From contig JAWPGT010000045.1 in NCBI GenBank assembly GCA_034638255.1, forward strand, positions 62,001 through 126,000: 64,000 bases of DNA. The letters run 5' to 3'. Shown here in pieces: positions 35,066 through 45,474 of the stretch. How positions within the stretch are numbered: the stretch's first letter is position 1; each line of letters begins with the position of its first letter. The position numbers and the translations under genes are program-made. This DNA is from Coprinus comatus. Lineage: Eukaryota; Basidiomycota; Agaricomycetes; Agaricales; Agaricaceae. The notes beneath the pieces were generated by a model. It was given only the letters and a program-made list of their open reading frames with translations, made no database searches and was not told the DNA's origin.

Positions 35066-35928
35066 TCAATTCGGATAATACCCCCAATCATCATCACCAG
35101 GAACAATAAACCCAAGTTCAATCCACATCTTCCTACTTTCCGGAAAAACTTCACACCATCTTCTAACATCACCTTCCACATCTCTCATCCATTCTTCACC
35201 ACCTTGACCCATCCATTTAATAGTTTTACCAACCCTAACCAAATATTCATTACAAGCCAAATCCAACAATTCCTTAACATCACTTTCATCACTAGGTATT
35301 TTAACTCTTGCAACACGACGCATATCAAGTCGATGTTCAGCCCAAGCTTTAAGTTTGAGTAAAAGAAGAATCATAAAAGGCATTAAAGGGATATCTTTAA
35401 ATGCATCTGATTCGTCATGATAGATTTTTTCTTTTGGGATCATATGAATGTGTGGGATACCGATGGTTCCAGGGAGTAAAATATCGACTTTACATGCTCG
35501 ATGGGATGATTCATTTGGATCTGGATGATCTGGTGTTAGACAGTACCAGAGAACACTATGTGTTTTGCTCCTGGAGCTATGGATGGGACGAGATAAAATT
35601 CGGTTGTATCGTCGTCTTGGTTTTCTTTGATTTGTTCTTTGATTTCTTCAATACGTTCTTCTCTTTGTTGAGTAGTTGCAAATAGAGATGTAGAGGAGGG
35701 AAATGCGTTTAGAACCACAAGATCAACATCCTTTGCGTATTGCCTCCAGTTAGCCTCATGGTGAGAGAAAGAAAGAGCGCATACATTTGGATTTCTGTTT
35801 TCTGCTCCATAGATTGCAGCAGCTGTACTTCCAATGAGACAGCACTCAAGGTCCTGAAGGGCAAGAGCAGCAATCGCAGCGCGTGCCGTCTTCTGGATCT
35901 GTGCAGCGTTTGGTCTGTAGTGTCTCAT
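35066..35928 (-). CDS. Nucleotidyltransferase-like protein (apparent one-base frameshift)
   Basis: Resembles basidiomycete proteins with a minimal nucleotidyltransferase fold; reaction unknown. Exons: 35928-35785 and 35730-35066. Removing the 54-bp intron creates GSTAAAIYGAENRNPNDVDLVVL, which fits the GS...DxD active-site pattern of the fold. FYLVPS and later VLWYCL, KVDILLPGTI and MPFMILLLLKLKAWAEHR fit the family. Between about 35556 and 35566 the frame breaks: AKHIVFSGTV-stop is read where the second part needs SVLWYCL. Restoring one base gives 269 residues. The ATG at 35928 was preferred to the TTG just before it. Confidence 0.7.
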
Positions 35929-35973
35929 CAAGAAGGATAGGGTCTATTTATAAGTAAACTGGGATATAGATAA

Positions 35974-37425
35974 TCAAAAGAATCCATCAACAGTATTAGC
36001 AAGAAACGCTCCTCCCCTACTTCGGCCAAATCCTCCTCCAAATCCTGTACTAGGAAATCCTCCCCCTAATCTTGCTGTAATCTCATTAGGTTTCTGTTCT
36101 GGCACAACAGGAGGTAATCCTACCTGAGGCATCACATCATCCTCAAGATCAAAAAATCCTTGTCCTTGTTCAATAGTACTCGGTGAAATCACTGTAGCGA
36201 TACTCGTATTCGATTCATCGAAGAATGAAGGAGATATTGGAGAGGTGAGAGATGTACTATCCGTATTAGTATATCCCGAATTCGAGTTTGAAGCCGACGA
36301 ACGACCATTGTTATATATCAAGGAGGAAGTATGAGATGAAGTTGACTTGGATGATTTCGATTTCGATTTCCTTTTCTTGGGAGTATCACTTATGGACGAC
36401 GAGGATTTATGTTTTGAAGATCGTGTTTGAGTAGGTGGTTGTTGATAACCAACAACACTATACCTATCACTTATCGAATTCGAGGTACGACTCCTTGAAT
36501 CCGAACCTCCATTTGAGTGGCTCGGAGGTGGTCTCCTTCGTTGAGTATAAACAACTCCATCAAGGTCTGCACCCTCATCATCTTCATCCTCCTTCATGGC
36601 CAAATGCGGAAGTAAGGCGGTAGGTGAGGGTGGTGCCTGAGGCTGTGGTTGCGAGCGGTCTATGGCATGAGGTTCTTGATACGTCGTAGCATCTGATCCA
36701 GCACGATAAGGAGAAGGAATAGCAGGGTATCCATCTCCACTTCCTTGGAATCCTTCAAATTCACCACCATTATCACCAGCAGAAAGTGCCTGAGCAATCC
36801 TTTTCATCTCCTTCCTCTCCTTCCTCTTCCTTCTCCTTTCCTCTTTCTCTTCCCTCCTCCTCTCTTCCTCTTCATCTTGAGCACGTTGAACTACAACAGC
36901 AGCTGACCCTGACCCAGACAAATTGTCAATTGTAGCAGCATCCAAAGGTGCAGCATCAGAGTCAAAGGTAGCTGTCGTGGTTGTACGTGTAATAGGACCA
37001 ATTGATTCTTCTTCCTCTTCCTCTTCTCTTCTACCACCATTATTATTTCGATATAAAACATCATCATCATCTGGTAGTTTAATAGGCGCAGCTTTAGACC
37101 TTCCAAACAAATCAAACCCAAAGAACGTAATCTTCTTCGCGTCCTGTTGGTGTTGTTGATGTTGTTGTTGTTTTATCTTCTTCCTATTAACACGACGTGT
37201 TCTTCCAGGATTAGAATGTAAAGAAAGCAACTCTGCATCTATTCCTTGTTCAGAATCGGATATAGGATCAGTAAGGAGTCGACGTAAATCATCCGAGGAT
37301 GTATTAGGGTTAGAATTAGAATTAATGAGAGGAGTAATTCGATTTCGTTGTTGTGGTTGATGATTCGTAAGAGAGTCGTTAGATGAAGTATGATAAAGAC
37401 ATGGAAGACAAGTTGACCAAGACAT
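35974..37425 (-). CDS. Hypothetical low-complexity protein (483 residues)
   Basis: Single-exon open frame with no recognised domain. Features: N-terminal MSWSTCLPCLYH with two Cys that could be acylated, an LRRLLTDPISD ... AELLSLHSNPGRTRR segment, KKITFFGFDLFGRS, a charged Glu/Arg/Lys helix around 190-215, long Ser-rich stretches, and a C-terminal Gly/Phe-rich end (GFPSTGFGGGFGRSRGG). Codon use and length favour a real gene. Mostly disordered; possibly a peripheral membrane or signalling scaffold, which is speculation. No lesion seen. Confidence 0.7.
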   Translation of the reverse strand: MSWSTCLPCLYHTSSNDSLTNHQPQQRNRITPLINSNSNPNTSSDDLRRLLTDPISDSEQGIDAELLSLHSNPGRTRRVNRKKIKQQQHQQHQQDAKKITFFGFDLFGRSKAAPIKLPDDDDVLYRNNNGGRREEEEEEESIGPITRTTTTATFDSDAAPLDAATIDNLSGSGSAAVVVQRAQDEEEERRREEKEERRRKRKERKEMKRIAQALSAGDNGGEFEGFQGSGDGYPAIPSPYRAGSDATTYQEPHAIDRSQPQPQAPPSPTALLPHLAMKEDEDDEGADLDGVVYTQRRRPPPSHSNGGSDSRSRTSNSISDRYSVVGYQQPPTQTRSSKHKSSSSISDTPKKRKSKSKSSKSTSSHTSSLIYNNGRSSASNSNSGYTNTDSTSLTSPISPSFFDESNTSIATVISPSTIEQGQGFFDLEDDVMPQVGLPPVVPEQKPNEITARLGGGFPSTGFGGGFGRSRGGAFLANTVDGFF

Positions 37426-37857
37426 TTTTGTTGTTGTAGCAGGGTTGCGGTGGTGGTGGGGTGGTGGTGGTTGGAAGAGAAGGCCAAGAGATATACTGAA
37501 AAGGGTAAAAACACATGATTACAACTCAAAGTCGCATCACATTTCTACTATTACCCCCGTCCCCCCAACTCCCACCAACACATGCGCCCTCATATGCTTT
37601 TACAAATGAACCTTGTAACGTTGCTATGTAAATCTGTCAACATGACTGTGATTATTACATGTTAAATAGGCAAGTAGTTAAGTAATCGTCCCCCGGTGCT
37701 ATGTAATACACACATTGTTCATGAATTATTAATTCTATTCTATTTTAATGTACAGTACACACCTGATTTTCTGGACTTACCACCTGGAAAAAAACTACAC
37801 AGAGGATATATTATTTGATATATGTATATATACATTTAATGTGCGATTTATGTAACG
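37426..37857. other. Intergenic between hypothetical gene and tRNA
   Basis: Contains a CA/CCACC-rich 5' flank and an AT-rich TATATATACA stretch just before the tRNA; no gene seen. Confidence 0.5.
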
Positions 37858-37934
37858 TCTCTGTTAGTATATCGGTTAGTACACGCGCCTGTCATTGACC
37901 GCGCGAAAGCGGGGTTCGACTCCCCGACAGAGAG
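37858..37934 (+). tRNA. tRNA-Asp (GTC) with a 5-nt intron
   Basis: Acceptor stem TCTCTGT (37858-37864) pairs with ACAGAGA (37927-37933); the discriminator is G at 37934. D-arm GTAT/GTAC, anticodon stem CGCGC (37884-37888) with GCGCG (37901-37905), T-arm CGGGG-TTCGACT-CCCCG. The anticodon loop is 12 nt; removing TTGAC (37895-37899) leaves the normal seven-base loop CTGTCAC with anticodon GTC. The insertion falls right after position 37, the canonical nuclear tRNA intron site. Internal A and B boxes are present. Confidence 0.93.
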
Positions 37935-37952
37935 AGTCACATGTGAATACGC

Positions 37953-37957
37953 TTTTT
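37953..37957 (+). terminator. Pol III T-run terminator of tRNA-Asp
   Basis: TTTTT about 18 bp downstream of the tRNA discriminator base. Confidence 0.6.
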
Positions 37958-39397
37958 GTTTTCTCTTTCGTGTATATTATTCAGTCGGGTGTTTATTAAG
38001 TTACCGTAGTATTCTACGATTTATTTAGCGTACGAATGTGAATATAGCAATGTATGGTCATTTATTAGTAGAGAGGGATTAATTTTGCATAAACTGTTTC
38101 ATTTTTGATAATTGAATTTTCAAAAAGAAAAACATTGTAATTGAAGGGGTATAACCTAGAGATGGAAATATTTTGTTTGCGTACTATATCTAGACGTTAT
38201 TCAAAACTTTCAGTTGTCGCTACTGCGAGATAATACTATACTTGAAGTTAAAATAAGCCAACCCGAGTTGAAACGTTAAGATCTGGGCCGCCTCCGTGAA
38301 GTCTCTTTTAGGGGTACTGGCAACTGCGCATGAAAAGTTAACGATAAATTATGGTATAAACAAGTTGTACCGCCATAGTTAAAAAATCAGAAGTAGGGAT
38401 TACTAGAGGCTTCCATTCTAAAGAAATTGACATTGACAATTATAGGCAACTTGCGACAGGCTACAGTGTACCACTACATTATGATCATATGCTATGACTC
38501 GAATATTTATCCCAATTTCTTCTTTTGCATAGGAAAAACACAGCTTTTCAGGACCTTACCACCTTACGAAGTTGTTACGAAGTTTTCGATCATGATCTGT
38601 TAGTAATGATGCGAGAATCAATTTATTTTTATGGTGACATTTGACCTCAAAGCGTACATTTCATAAATAAACCGAATCTGATAGGTTAATTTTCACCGAA
38701 TAATCCGGAAACTGGAATCACCGGTTGACCAGGAACAGGAGTTACTACTTGCCAACTTTGTCAACCTGTAGGCTGTGGAGTGCTGTTAAGCGATGTCGTG
38801 GGACATAGCATCAGGGTGTCAAAGACGATTTTGTAGTGTAAACTAACTAACTTCTTAGCCACAGGTAGCTTTAGAGGTTCATCTGAGCGCTCGATCTTTA
38901 CATTTACCTTAGGTAGGAGTTTCTCCAACATCGCTTTAATCACGGTAGTAAGCAACAATGAGGGTGAATGGAGATATGGCCAAATTAAAAGTAGTGTAAG
39001 CTCTGCCCAGTTCCAATGGACCTTGATTTCAAAACAAAAGACCCTTCTTGGGAGAGGTCAATTCTCACTACCGAATGTCCTATACATGTACCGATATCAT
39101 TCATTGTTTTTAGTAGCGGTTTAAGTCTTCTTGGAGTCCGCAATAACTTTCGCCGGTGTAGCCTTGAAGGTCATATTAAGGCTCTCTTGAGTACGACAGA
39201 GTTCAAATCACAAACCCGTAGAAGTTTCAACACATGGCTATTTTATACAATTCCAGTTTCCGAGAGTTTGGTGCTGATATAGTAGTGAGTTTCATTGCTC
39301 ATAGAATCATTCAAATAGCTCAACATTGACTCCCCATAATTAATTCTCTCAACCCCAGTCATCTACAACACTTCCTGGACCCAGTACTCCAACTTCG
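37958..39397. other. Intergenic, no supported gene
   Basis: About 1.4 kb. Short frames (38761-38958 minus; 39016-39282 plus) have no family features or splice support. Confidence 0.5.
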
Positions 39398-40120
39398 ATG
39401 GCACTGCCAATTCCAAATTCCTACTATCTCACCAAACTCCGACCAGACACCAATACTATCCAAACTTCCTCTTCATACTGGACCAAAGCACTCGTGGTCC
39501 AAACCCAAACCCAAACTCACACTCAAACTCAACACAACAACACATATTCAAAACCCTGTTTCATCACTCTCATCACATTTATCTCCTTTATCTCAATAAT
39601 CCTTCTCGCATATTCAATCTACTACATCTATCATAAACGCAAACAAAATCTCCAAAATCAATTACGTCCTACTCCATTCCCATACACATCATCTATGACT
39701 TTTACCCAACATCATGATCGATATTATCGTACTCGCCGTACACCTACCGTCAATACCACAATGATTTCTAGTACCAACACTAGTACTAGTAATCAAGGAA
39801 GAAACACTACTTCTGCTGGAATTTTGAACTTGAATTCAAGTTCTTATTCATCAGGAGGCAGATCAACGTCTCGAACAATGAGGAGTCCTGGTATTAATAC
39901 GGCGACAAATAACTTGTCAAATGACATGCAATCACAGTCACCTCCAGGATATCCATATCGATTTGATGATTATAATTATATGTTGGAAAATTCTCAGAAT
40001 CAAACTTATTCATATCCTCCGAGTCCCCATTCACGTTCCCCGGGCCAGAATCAAACTCAAAGACAGTGTTCTTGTTGTACTATGATTATTGGTAGACCAG
40101 ATGATGCCGTATTAATATGA
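39398..40120 (+). CDS. Hypothetical single-pass membrane protein (240 residues)
   Basis: Single-exon frame starting at ATG. An N-terminal Thr/Gln-rich stretch (repeated QTQ) is followed by one hydrophobic helix (about 54-78, CFITLITFISF...YSIYYIY), a basic stop-transfer HKRK, then a Ser/Thr/Asn/Tyr-rich tail ending QCSCCTMIIGRPDDAVLI. The charge pattern suggests a cytosolic tail. No known family recognised. Confidence 0.55.
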   Translation: MALPIPNSYYLTKLRPDTNTIQTSSSYWTKALVVQTQTQTHTQTQHNNTYSKPCFITLITFISFISIILLAYSIYYIYHKRKQNLQNQLRPTPFPYTSSMTFTQHHDRYYRTRRTPTVNTTMISSTNTSTSNQGRNTTSAGILNLNSSSYSSGGRSTSRTMRSPGINTATNNLSNDMQSQSPPGYPYRFDDYNYMLENSQNQTYSYPPSPHSRSPGQNQTQRQCSCCTMIIGRPDDAVLI

Positions 40121-40224
40121 ATATGATTGAAATCAGTTTTGATTATGTATAGAGGATAGGACACATGTATTAAATTGGATAATGGAGTGTATTGTGTATT
40201 ATTGAGCGTTTTTTTAGTAGATAG

Positions 40225-41520
40225 GTTTTGCTCATTCAACACCTGCTACATCATGATGGACATCACTTCTATTAGAATTCGACAGCTATTTTAAAGCGAC
40301 CACATTTGTGAAGAATAAGATTCCTTTACTCCGGTATTATTTCGAAAGAGCTAAAAGCTTACCCCTTTCCTTGGTTTACCACAATTGCGAAAAAAAAAAA
40401 ACCACGAACCATCAAACCGCTCTTAGACCTTGCTGTTCGCGATAATCCGACACGAGTCAAATCGCTGGTTGCTCCTGTGGAATCAGTGGCTGCCTGGCAG
40501 AGAAACCAGGCCATATATCCTCAATTGGAAGACCTAATCATAACAGGACCATCTCCAAACCAAGGACCTTCAGAGTGGACACTCCCCAAAGCACCAAAAT
40601 TGCAACATCTAACTCTTCGTCGTACCATGATCTCCAACAATCCCTCCACAGCCAACATCACACACCTCAAATTCAGTGACATTCCATATCAACACTGTGT
40701 CTGCATCTTACTCGAATGTCGGAAAACAATTGTCGAATTCAATTGTTTAGATCCGACAAGAACACATACCCAAGTCTCTGGTACGATCACTGCAATTCCG
40801 CCCCTAGTTCTGGGTGACACGATCTATACTTTCCCACTACTTCAGGCCCTTCATTGCGACTTGTTCATTTATGATCATCGGTCCTTACCTGAATTCCCTA
40901 ATTTCTTGGGATAGACTCATCCTTCAACACCTCAATCTGCCCTCTCTTCGTGAGGTTTCATTTTCCAATCTAACGGACAATCATATACGACTTGGAACAC
41001 CAACACCTCTTAAAACGACGCCATCTGTTTTATCCTCGGTGTATGTATCAAGTTCAGAGTCAGCTCGCGAATTCCAGCAAGAGGAAATTGCCCAGTTATT
41101 GGATCAGGTTGATACGAAGAGGTTGTTTATTGGTTTTACGGGACAGGAGCTCTTGAACACGTTACACACTTTGACTCCCTCACTTCACCCAAAAAAAAAA
41201 AACAGAATACTTGTTCCTGGTTTGGAGGAATTATGGGTTCCATATTCTGTAATAACGGAAGGTGGTGACCTTGACCCGTTCTTCGATTTGATATACAAAG
41301 CACTTGTGAAAATGCTAGAAGAACGTTTATGTGGACGAACAGGAATACTCCGAATACCCTTTTTTATCGCATTTCAAAAAGAAGATGACATTGAAGTTCC
41401 CAGTGACGAGATGATACAAGATTTAACTAATCGTGGGGTTTTGAAGCTTACTAGGTGTGGAGCTCTGCCTGGGCATGAGGAAATGGACAGGTTTTTGGTA
41501 ACTTTTGAACAAGGCTGATT
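40225..41520 (+). pseudogene. F-box-like gene, 5'-truncated and frameshifted
   Basis: Matches the intact gene at 28850 from about residue 115 to the end: STPATS..TSLLLEFD, PLLRYYFERAKSLPLSLV, an A-rich break at about 40388-40400, then ESVAAWQRNQAIYPQLEDL onward. A second frame break near 40905-40915 separates ALHCDLFIYD from LILQHLNLPSLREVSF. The F-box segment and start are missing. It is followed by the family 3' flank string GCTATGTAATCTTCCAAAG. Confidence 0.85.
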
Positions 41521-42790
41521 CTTGCAACTTTGCTATGTAATCTTCCAAAGTCAGGACTACACTACAAGTAGACATAATCAATGTAATCAATAAATGTGTA
41601 TCAACGCAATGCTACTTGACATTGATTTCATGTCGGCTTATGCCAAAAATGTGGTTTGTCTTTTTCGAGGAGTTTTAGTTAGGGAGCCTAATCCCCGTAA
41701 CTGGCAGTTATGTAACAATTGCATAAACTCCTCTTTCACGAACCACGATGGCACTAGCTCCGTGGAACAACTTTCGCAGCCGTTGTACTGAAGGTGTACT
41801 ATTCCCTCCAGGATCCCATTCAGTAAAATACCAGGGACTATGACGCATAGACAAGTATATCGTCGGTGGACTGTTCATCGAGGAACCATAAGCCCGCAGA
41901 TGGTTTGAATGCACCTATCAGAGTCTGGAGACCACCCTCAGTTTGATCGTGTATATCCGCCTCCTATCCTTTTGAATGAGACATCTTATAAATCTGTTTC
42001 ATTTTACTCTTGTAACCATGGCATTCTTGTACAACTATATATACCAGTTCTCATATGTGAGGACATCGTCTCTCACAACGCAGATCAACCAGTGATCCAG
42101 CATGAAGTTACGGAAGACCTACCAACATCACAGTTGCAACGTGCAACAATGACACGACACGAAGTACCTGATAGCTCAACTAGTATTGTAGAAGTCACAG
42201 AATTTCCATCTCATATAAAAGATACACATGTTGTACAATGTAGGGTAGAAAATTGGGAATCCATAACCGCTTTAGTGTATCTCCCTGCCTGAACTCTCTC
42301 TTCCTTATCACCTTGTTAGTGAAGGAGAAACGTGAAAACGCTGCTCCTTACATCGTATTCCAATGCGATTTCAGATACTTTTTTTCTAGATGCGTAAAAA
42401 TAAACTTAAATATCGTCGTTTTGTCACTATTCTTTATCAGATGATCCTACTGAAGGTATTGTCGATGTATAGATCAGCATCGAGAATTGAGTTGAAGCAG
42501 AGTTTTTTTCATGATATGAGTCAACATGGTTCCACCGTAGGTATAAATATTGTAATCTCAACAGAACCCGTTGTATTGAACTATTAAACTCACTACATTG
42601 TCCATAGTCCACATATTTACTTTCCTAGAAATAATATCTCATTGCAACATTGCCAAAACTCATTCATAGTGAACGTTTGAACGTCGATTCTCAAGTACAA
42701 CTTACAACCCAAAACTGTCAAACAAAAAAACCCCACATTTACAGTAATACATCAAATAGAACTCCAATGAATGAGTTTTATTAAAAAAAC
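41521..42790. other. Intergenic, one orphan promoter box, no supported gene
   Basis: The open frame 41909-42292 (127 codons, plus) has no recognisable family. AACGTTTGAACGT lies at 42672-42684, the same box as upstream of the F-box genes, but no gene follows on either side; it may be a stranded promoter. Confidence 0.45.
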
Positions 42791-44203
42791 CTATTGGCAA
42801 ACAACACTCCATCCTTCATGTTCAACCTTTCCAACTTGTATATCAGTGATCATCTCAAGAATTGCTCTACCCACCAATCCCAATCCACTCTCATCCTTTT
42901 GTTTAGGGAACAACAAATCGTTACCCTCGTACCCAACCCTATCTACGGGAGCAACAATAACAGCTGTACCGACAGTGAAAACTTCTTTAACCTTTCCGGT
43001 CTCAGTCCATTCTACAAGCTCTGCCATTTTAATTCTAGTTTCACGAGGGTGAATTTTCAATGTGGAAGGAACACCGGGGAGAGTAATGGGGGAAAATGGG
43101 TCAGTATGTGCAGCAGCGAGTCCGAGGGTAGATGAACGAGTAATTCCGGGGAGAATAGTACCGTCCAATTCGGGAGTCAGGAGGTCCAAATCTAATAAAT
43201 GATGTTGAAGTCAAATGGATCATCGAATCTTACAGAAAAATGACGTACCACCATCATCACGTTTGACCACGACAAATACATTCATGGCACCTGCCTCTGT
43301 CAATCTCCTCTCACCCTCTTTATCTTCGAGCAACCAAAGAATTTGGTCATACCCCTTCGCGGCAGCATCGATTTGAGGAACGAAACCAGGCGAGTAATTT
43401 GTGCCGAGCTTGAAACATCCGGTACCACCGGGCCAAGCACGAACATTTTCACTTACGCCCAATAATGAGATCGGGTGAAGTCCATTTTTGAAGTAAGGTC
43501 CGGTGGGAGACGTAATGACGAAGATGGTTGCATAATCGGAGTGGCGGACGCCAAGGTTGGCTCGTGTTCCGATGACAGTTGGGCGGATGTAGAGGCTGTA
43601 TCCCGGTTTGGTAGGAATCCATCGAGCATCAGTAAGGATTAAGCGCTCAATACAAGCGAGGAGTGCTTCTTGATTGAATTTCTGTTGACAAGAATAAATT
43701 AAAGGAAGGTTAGAGTTTACAAAAAGCAGTACCGGTAAAGCCACGCGAGCGGCAGATGACACAAGCCTAGCCATATTTTTCTGTGGACGGAAAAGTCGAG
43801 GTTTGCCGTCAGGGCCCATATACGCCTACGGATCATGTTAGTTCCAACCGCATTCAGATTTGTAATACGACAGCACCTTCATTCCCTCGAAAACGTTGGG
43901 GCAATACTGCAAACATGAACTAGCGGGGTCGATGCTCAATGGGCCATAAGGTTTAATTTCTGGTGCCGACCATCCATGGGCGGGATCGTAGTTCACCACG
44001 AGCATATGGTCGGTTTTTATCTCGCCGAATACGAGCGATTCGAGGGGTGGAATTGGTTTGAGAGTCGGTGCGAGGTTGACGATGAGCTTTGACGCCTATA
44101 AAACCTAAGCTATGTTGTCATAAGCAGGAGAGGACAAGAGACCTACATCGAGTTCAGTAAGATGAGCGGTGTGTCCGTTAGTTTGGCCGTTTGCAGATGG
44201 CAT
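42791..44203 (-). CDS. BAT: Branched-chain amino-acid aminotransferase
   Basis: PLP enzyme (fold IV) that interconverts Leu, Ile and Val with their 2-oxo acids. Exons: 44203-44147, 44095-43877, 43825-43733, 43681-43249 and 43191-42791; phase-consistent, 400 residues. Landmarks: LVVNYDPAHGWSAPEIKPYGPL, YCPNVFEGMKAYMGPDGKPRLFRPQKNMARL, the PLP lysine about 214 in GTGCFKLGTNYSP, and LDGTILPGITRSS. The N-terminus (PSANGQTNGHTAHL) is not a clear mitochondrial presequence, so the cytosolic isoform is favoured. No lesion seen. Confidence 0.96.
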
Positions 44204-44645
44204 GATGGTAGAGATTGAGGAGTAAAATCGGAGTCATAGTTTAGACCAGAACGGCATTTGAATATCCCTTGGCCAGTTGCGTAAATCTCCATTTTCCCAC
44301 GGTCTTGCAGAAAGTATATATTTGTTCTGTGTAGATGGTTGTACCGATGCATACTTGTTGCCATCACAAAGATCCTGGAGTTACGACGAAATCCATGATA
44401 ATTTTGTATATTCAATCCACAAACAATGGCTGAGGCTCTATTGTCACTCTGAATATTATGATTCCGAAGAAGCGCAACTTCAGGGATGCTAATCATTCCT
44501 TCGGCCGATATCAGATTAATTAAGTATTATACATGATAAGGAATGCTTACACATGATACCTAGAGCAACAGCTAACTCGCTTATCGGAGCAGTAGACTAT
44601 CCCAAGATTACCCTCGCGCTGCCTCTCCCCCACACAACTCACTCA
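44204..44645. other. BCAT 5' flank and zinc-finger gene 3' flank
   Basis: About 440 bp; no additional gene supported. Confidence 0.5.
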
Positions 44646-45173
44646 CTACAAAACTCTGGTGGTATACGCAGGGCTTTCGATCAACAGATTTTGCCAAGGA
44701 CGAGAAGGTTTTGGGCGAGATGTAGAGTGATCAGGTGTTTGGGGTGGTGGCGGATACCGATTTTCAGCAGGCTTCGATTTGGTGCTTGCGTTGGTATTTG
44801 TAGAGATCGTAATACGATTCGAGGAAAGAGAAAGGACTTTATGCGCCTTTTGAGAAGGTGCTTTCTGTCTCTGCTTTGGAGTAGTTGATGGCAGAGCAGG
44901 GAAAGCACCTTGTGCCTGTACTTTGGCTTGTTGTATTTGTTGGCGCTGACGCTCTGCTTTTGCTCGTTTGTCGGCTATATAAGCTTCTCTTTCCGAATCT
45001 GAAAATGGAGTGTTGCAACTGGGACAGGGCTTCTCTGGCGTATTGAGTGCGCATAGAATGAACCCACAGGATGTGCAGATAGGAATATAGTTGAGGGGAT
45101 GTTCTCGAGCGAGGCAAAAGCACATGTCGTAAGAAGGAGAGATGAAGTTGATCGTGGTTTTGTTCGCATCAAT
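44646..45173 (-). CDS. C2HC5-type zinc-finger protein (TRIP4/ASC-1-like module), 5' end unresolved
   Basis: A Cys/His cluster CxC...HP...CxxCG...C...CPxCNTPF with following ADKRAKAERQRQQIQQAK helix resembles the zinc-finger module of activating signal cointegrator 1 (TRIP4; yeast RQT4 in ribosome quality control). The frame is open up to an acceptor-like TAG at 45174-45175, reading IDANKTTINFISPSYD before the first Met at 45125. An upstream exon is therefore likely, but no convincing one was found before the neighbouring F-box gene. The C-terminal half is basic, Ser/Pro-rich and unstructured, ending SPAYTTRVL. Confidence 0.6.
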   Translation of the reverse strand: MDANKTTINFISPSYDMCFCLAREHPLNYIPICTSCGFILCALNTPEKPCPSCNTPFSDSEREAYIADKRAKAERQRQQIQQAKVQAQGAFPALPSTTPKQRQKAPSQKAHKVLSLSSNRITISTNTNASTKSKPAENRYPPPPQTPDHSTSRPKPSRPWQNLLIESPAYTTRVL

Positions 45174-45474
45174 CTACATAGTGCATAGAGTGATTGATAA
45201 TACACTTTATGATCGTGTGTAAGTAAAGACAGGTAAGGACCCTTGAATCTACCTAAAATCTACCCAAGATCCAAAAGCTGTAATAGTTAAACATATAACA
45301 CAGATCAAAGTAACTTTTATCAGGATCGGGAAAGTTGGAATTTCTCAATTAATGAGGGTTATGTGTGAGGATTTGCTGACAACTTACAAGTATAAGTTCC
45401 AATTTTCCACAAATAGTAAGTTTCAAGAGGATTCGAAGACATTTCTTCAATACTTCAAAATTACAATAGATTCA

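Noticed and set aside
41909..42292. 127-codon ORF on the plus strand
   Set aside because: No recognisable family, no splice partners, and it sits in F-box relic flanks; not supported as a gene.
42660..42700. A minus-strand F-box or kinase gene starting left of the orphan AACGTT box
   Set aside because: No open frame with family motifs follows within 300 bp in either direction.
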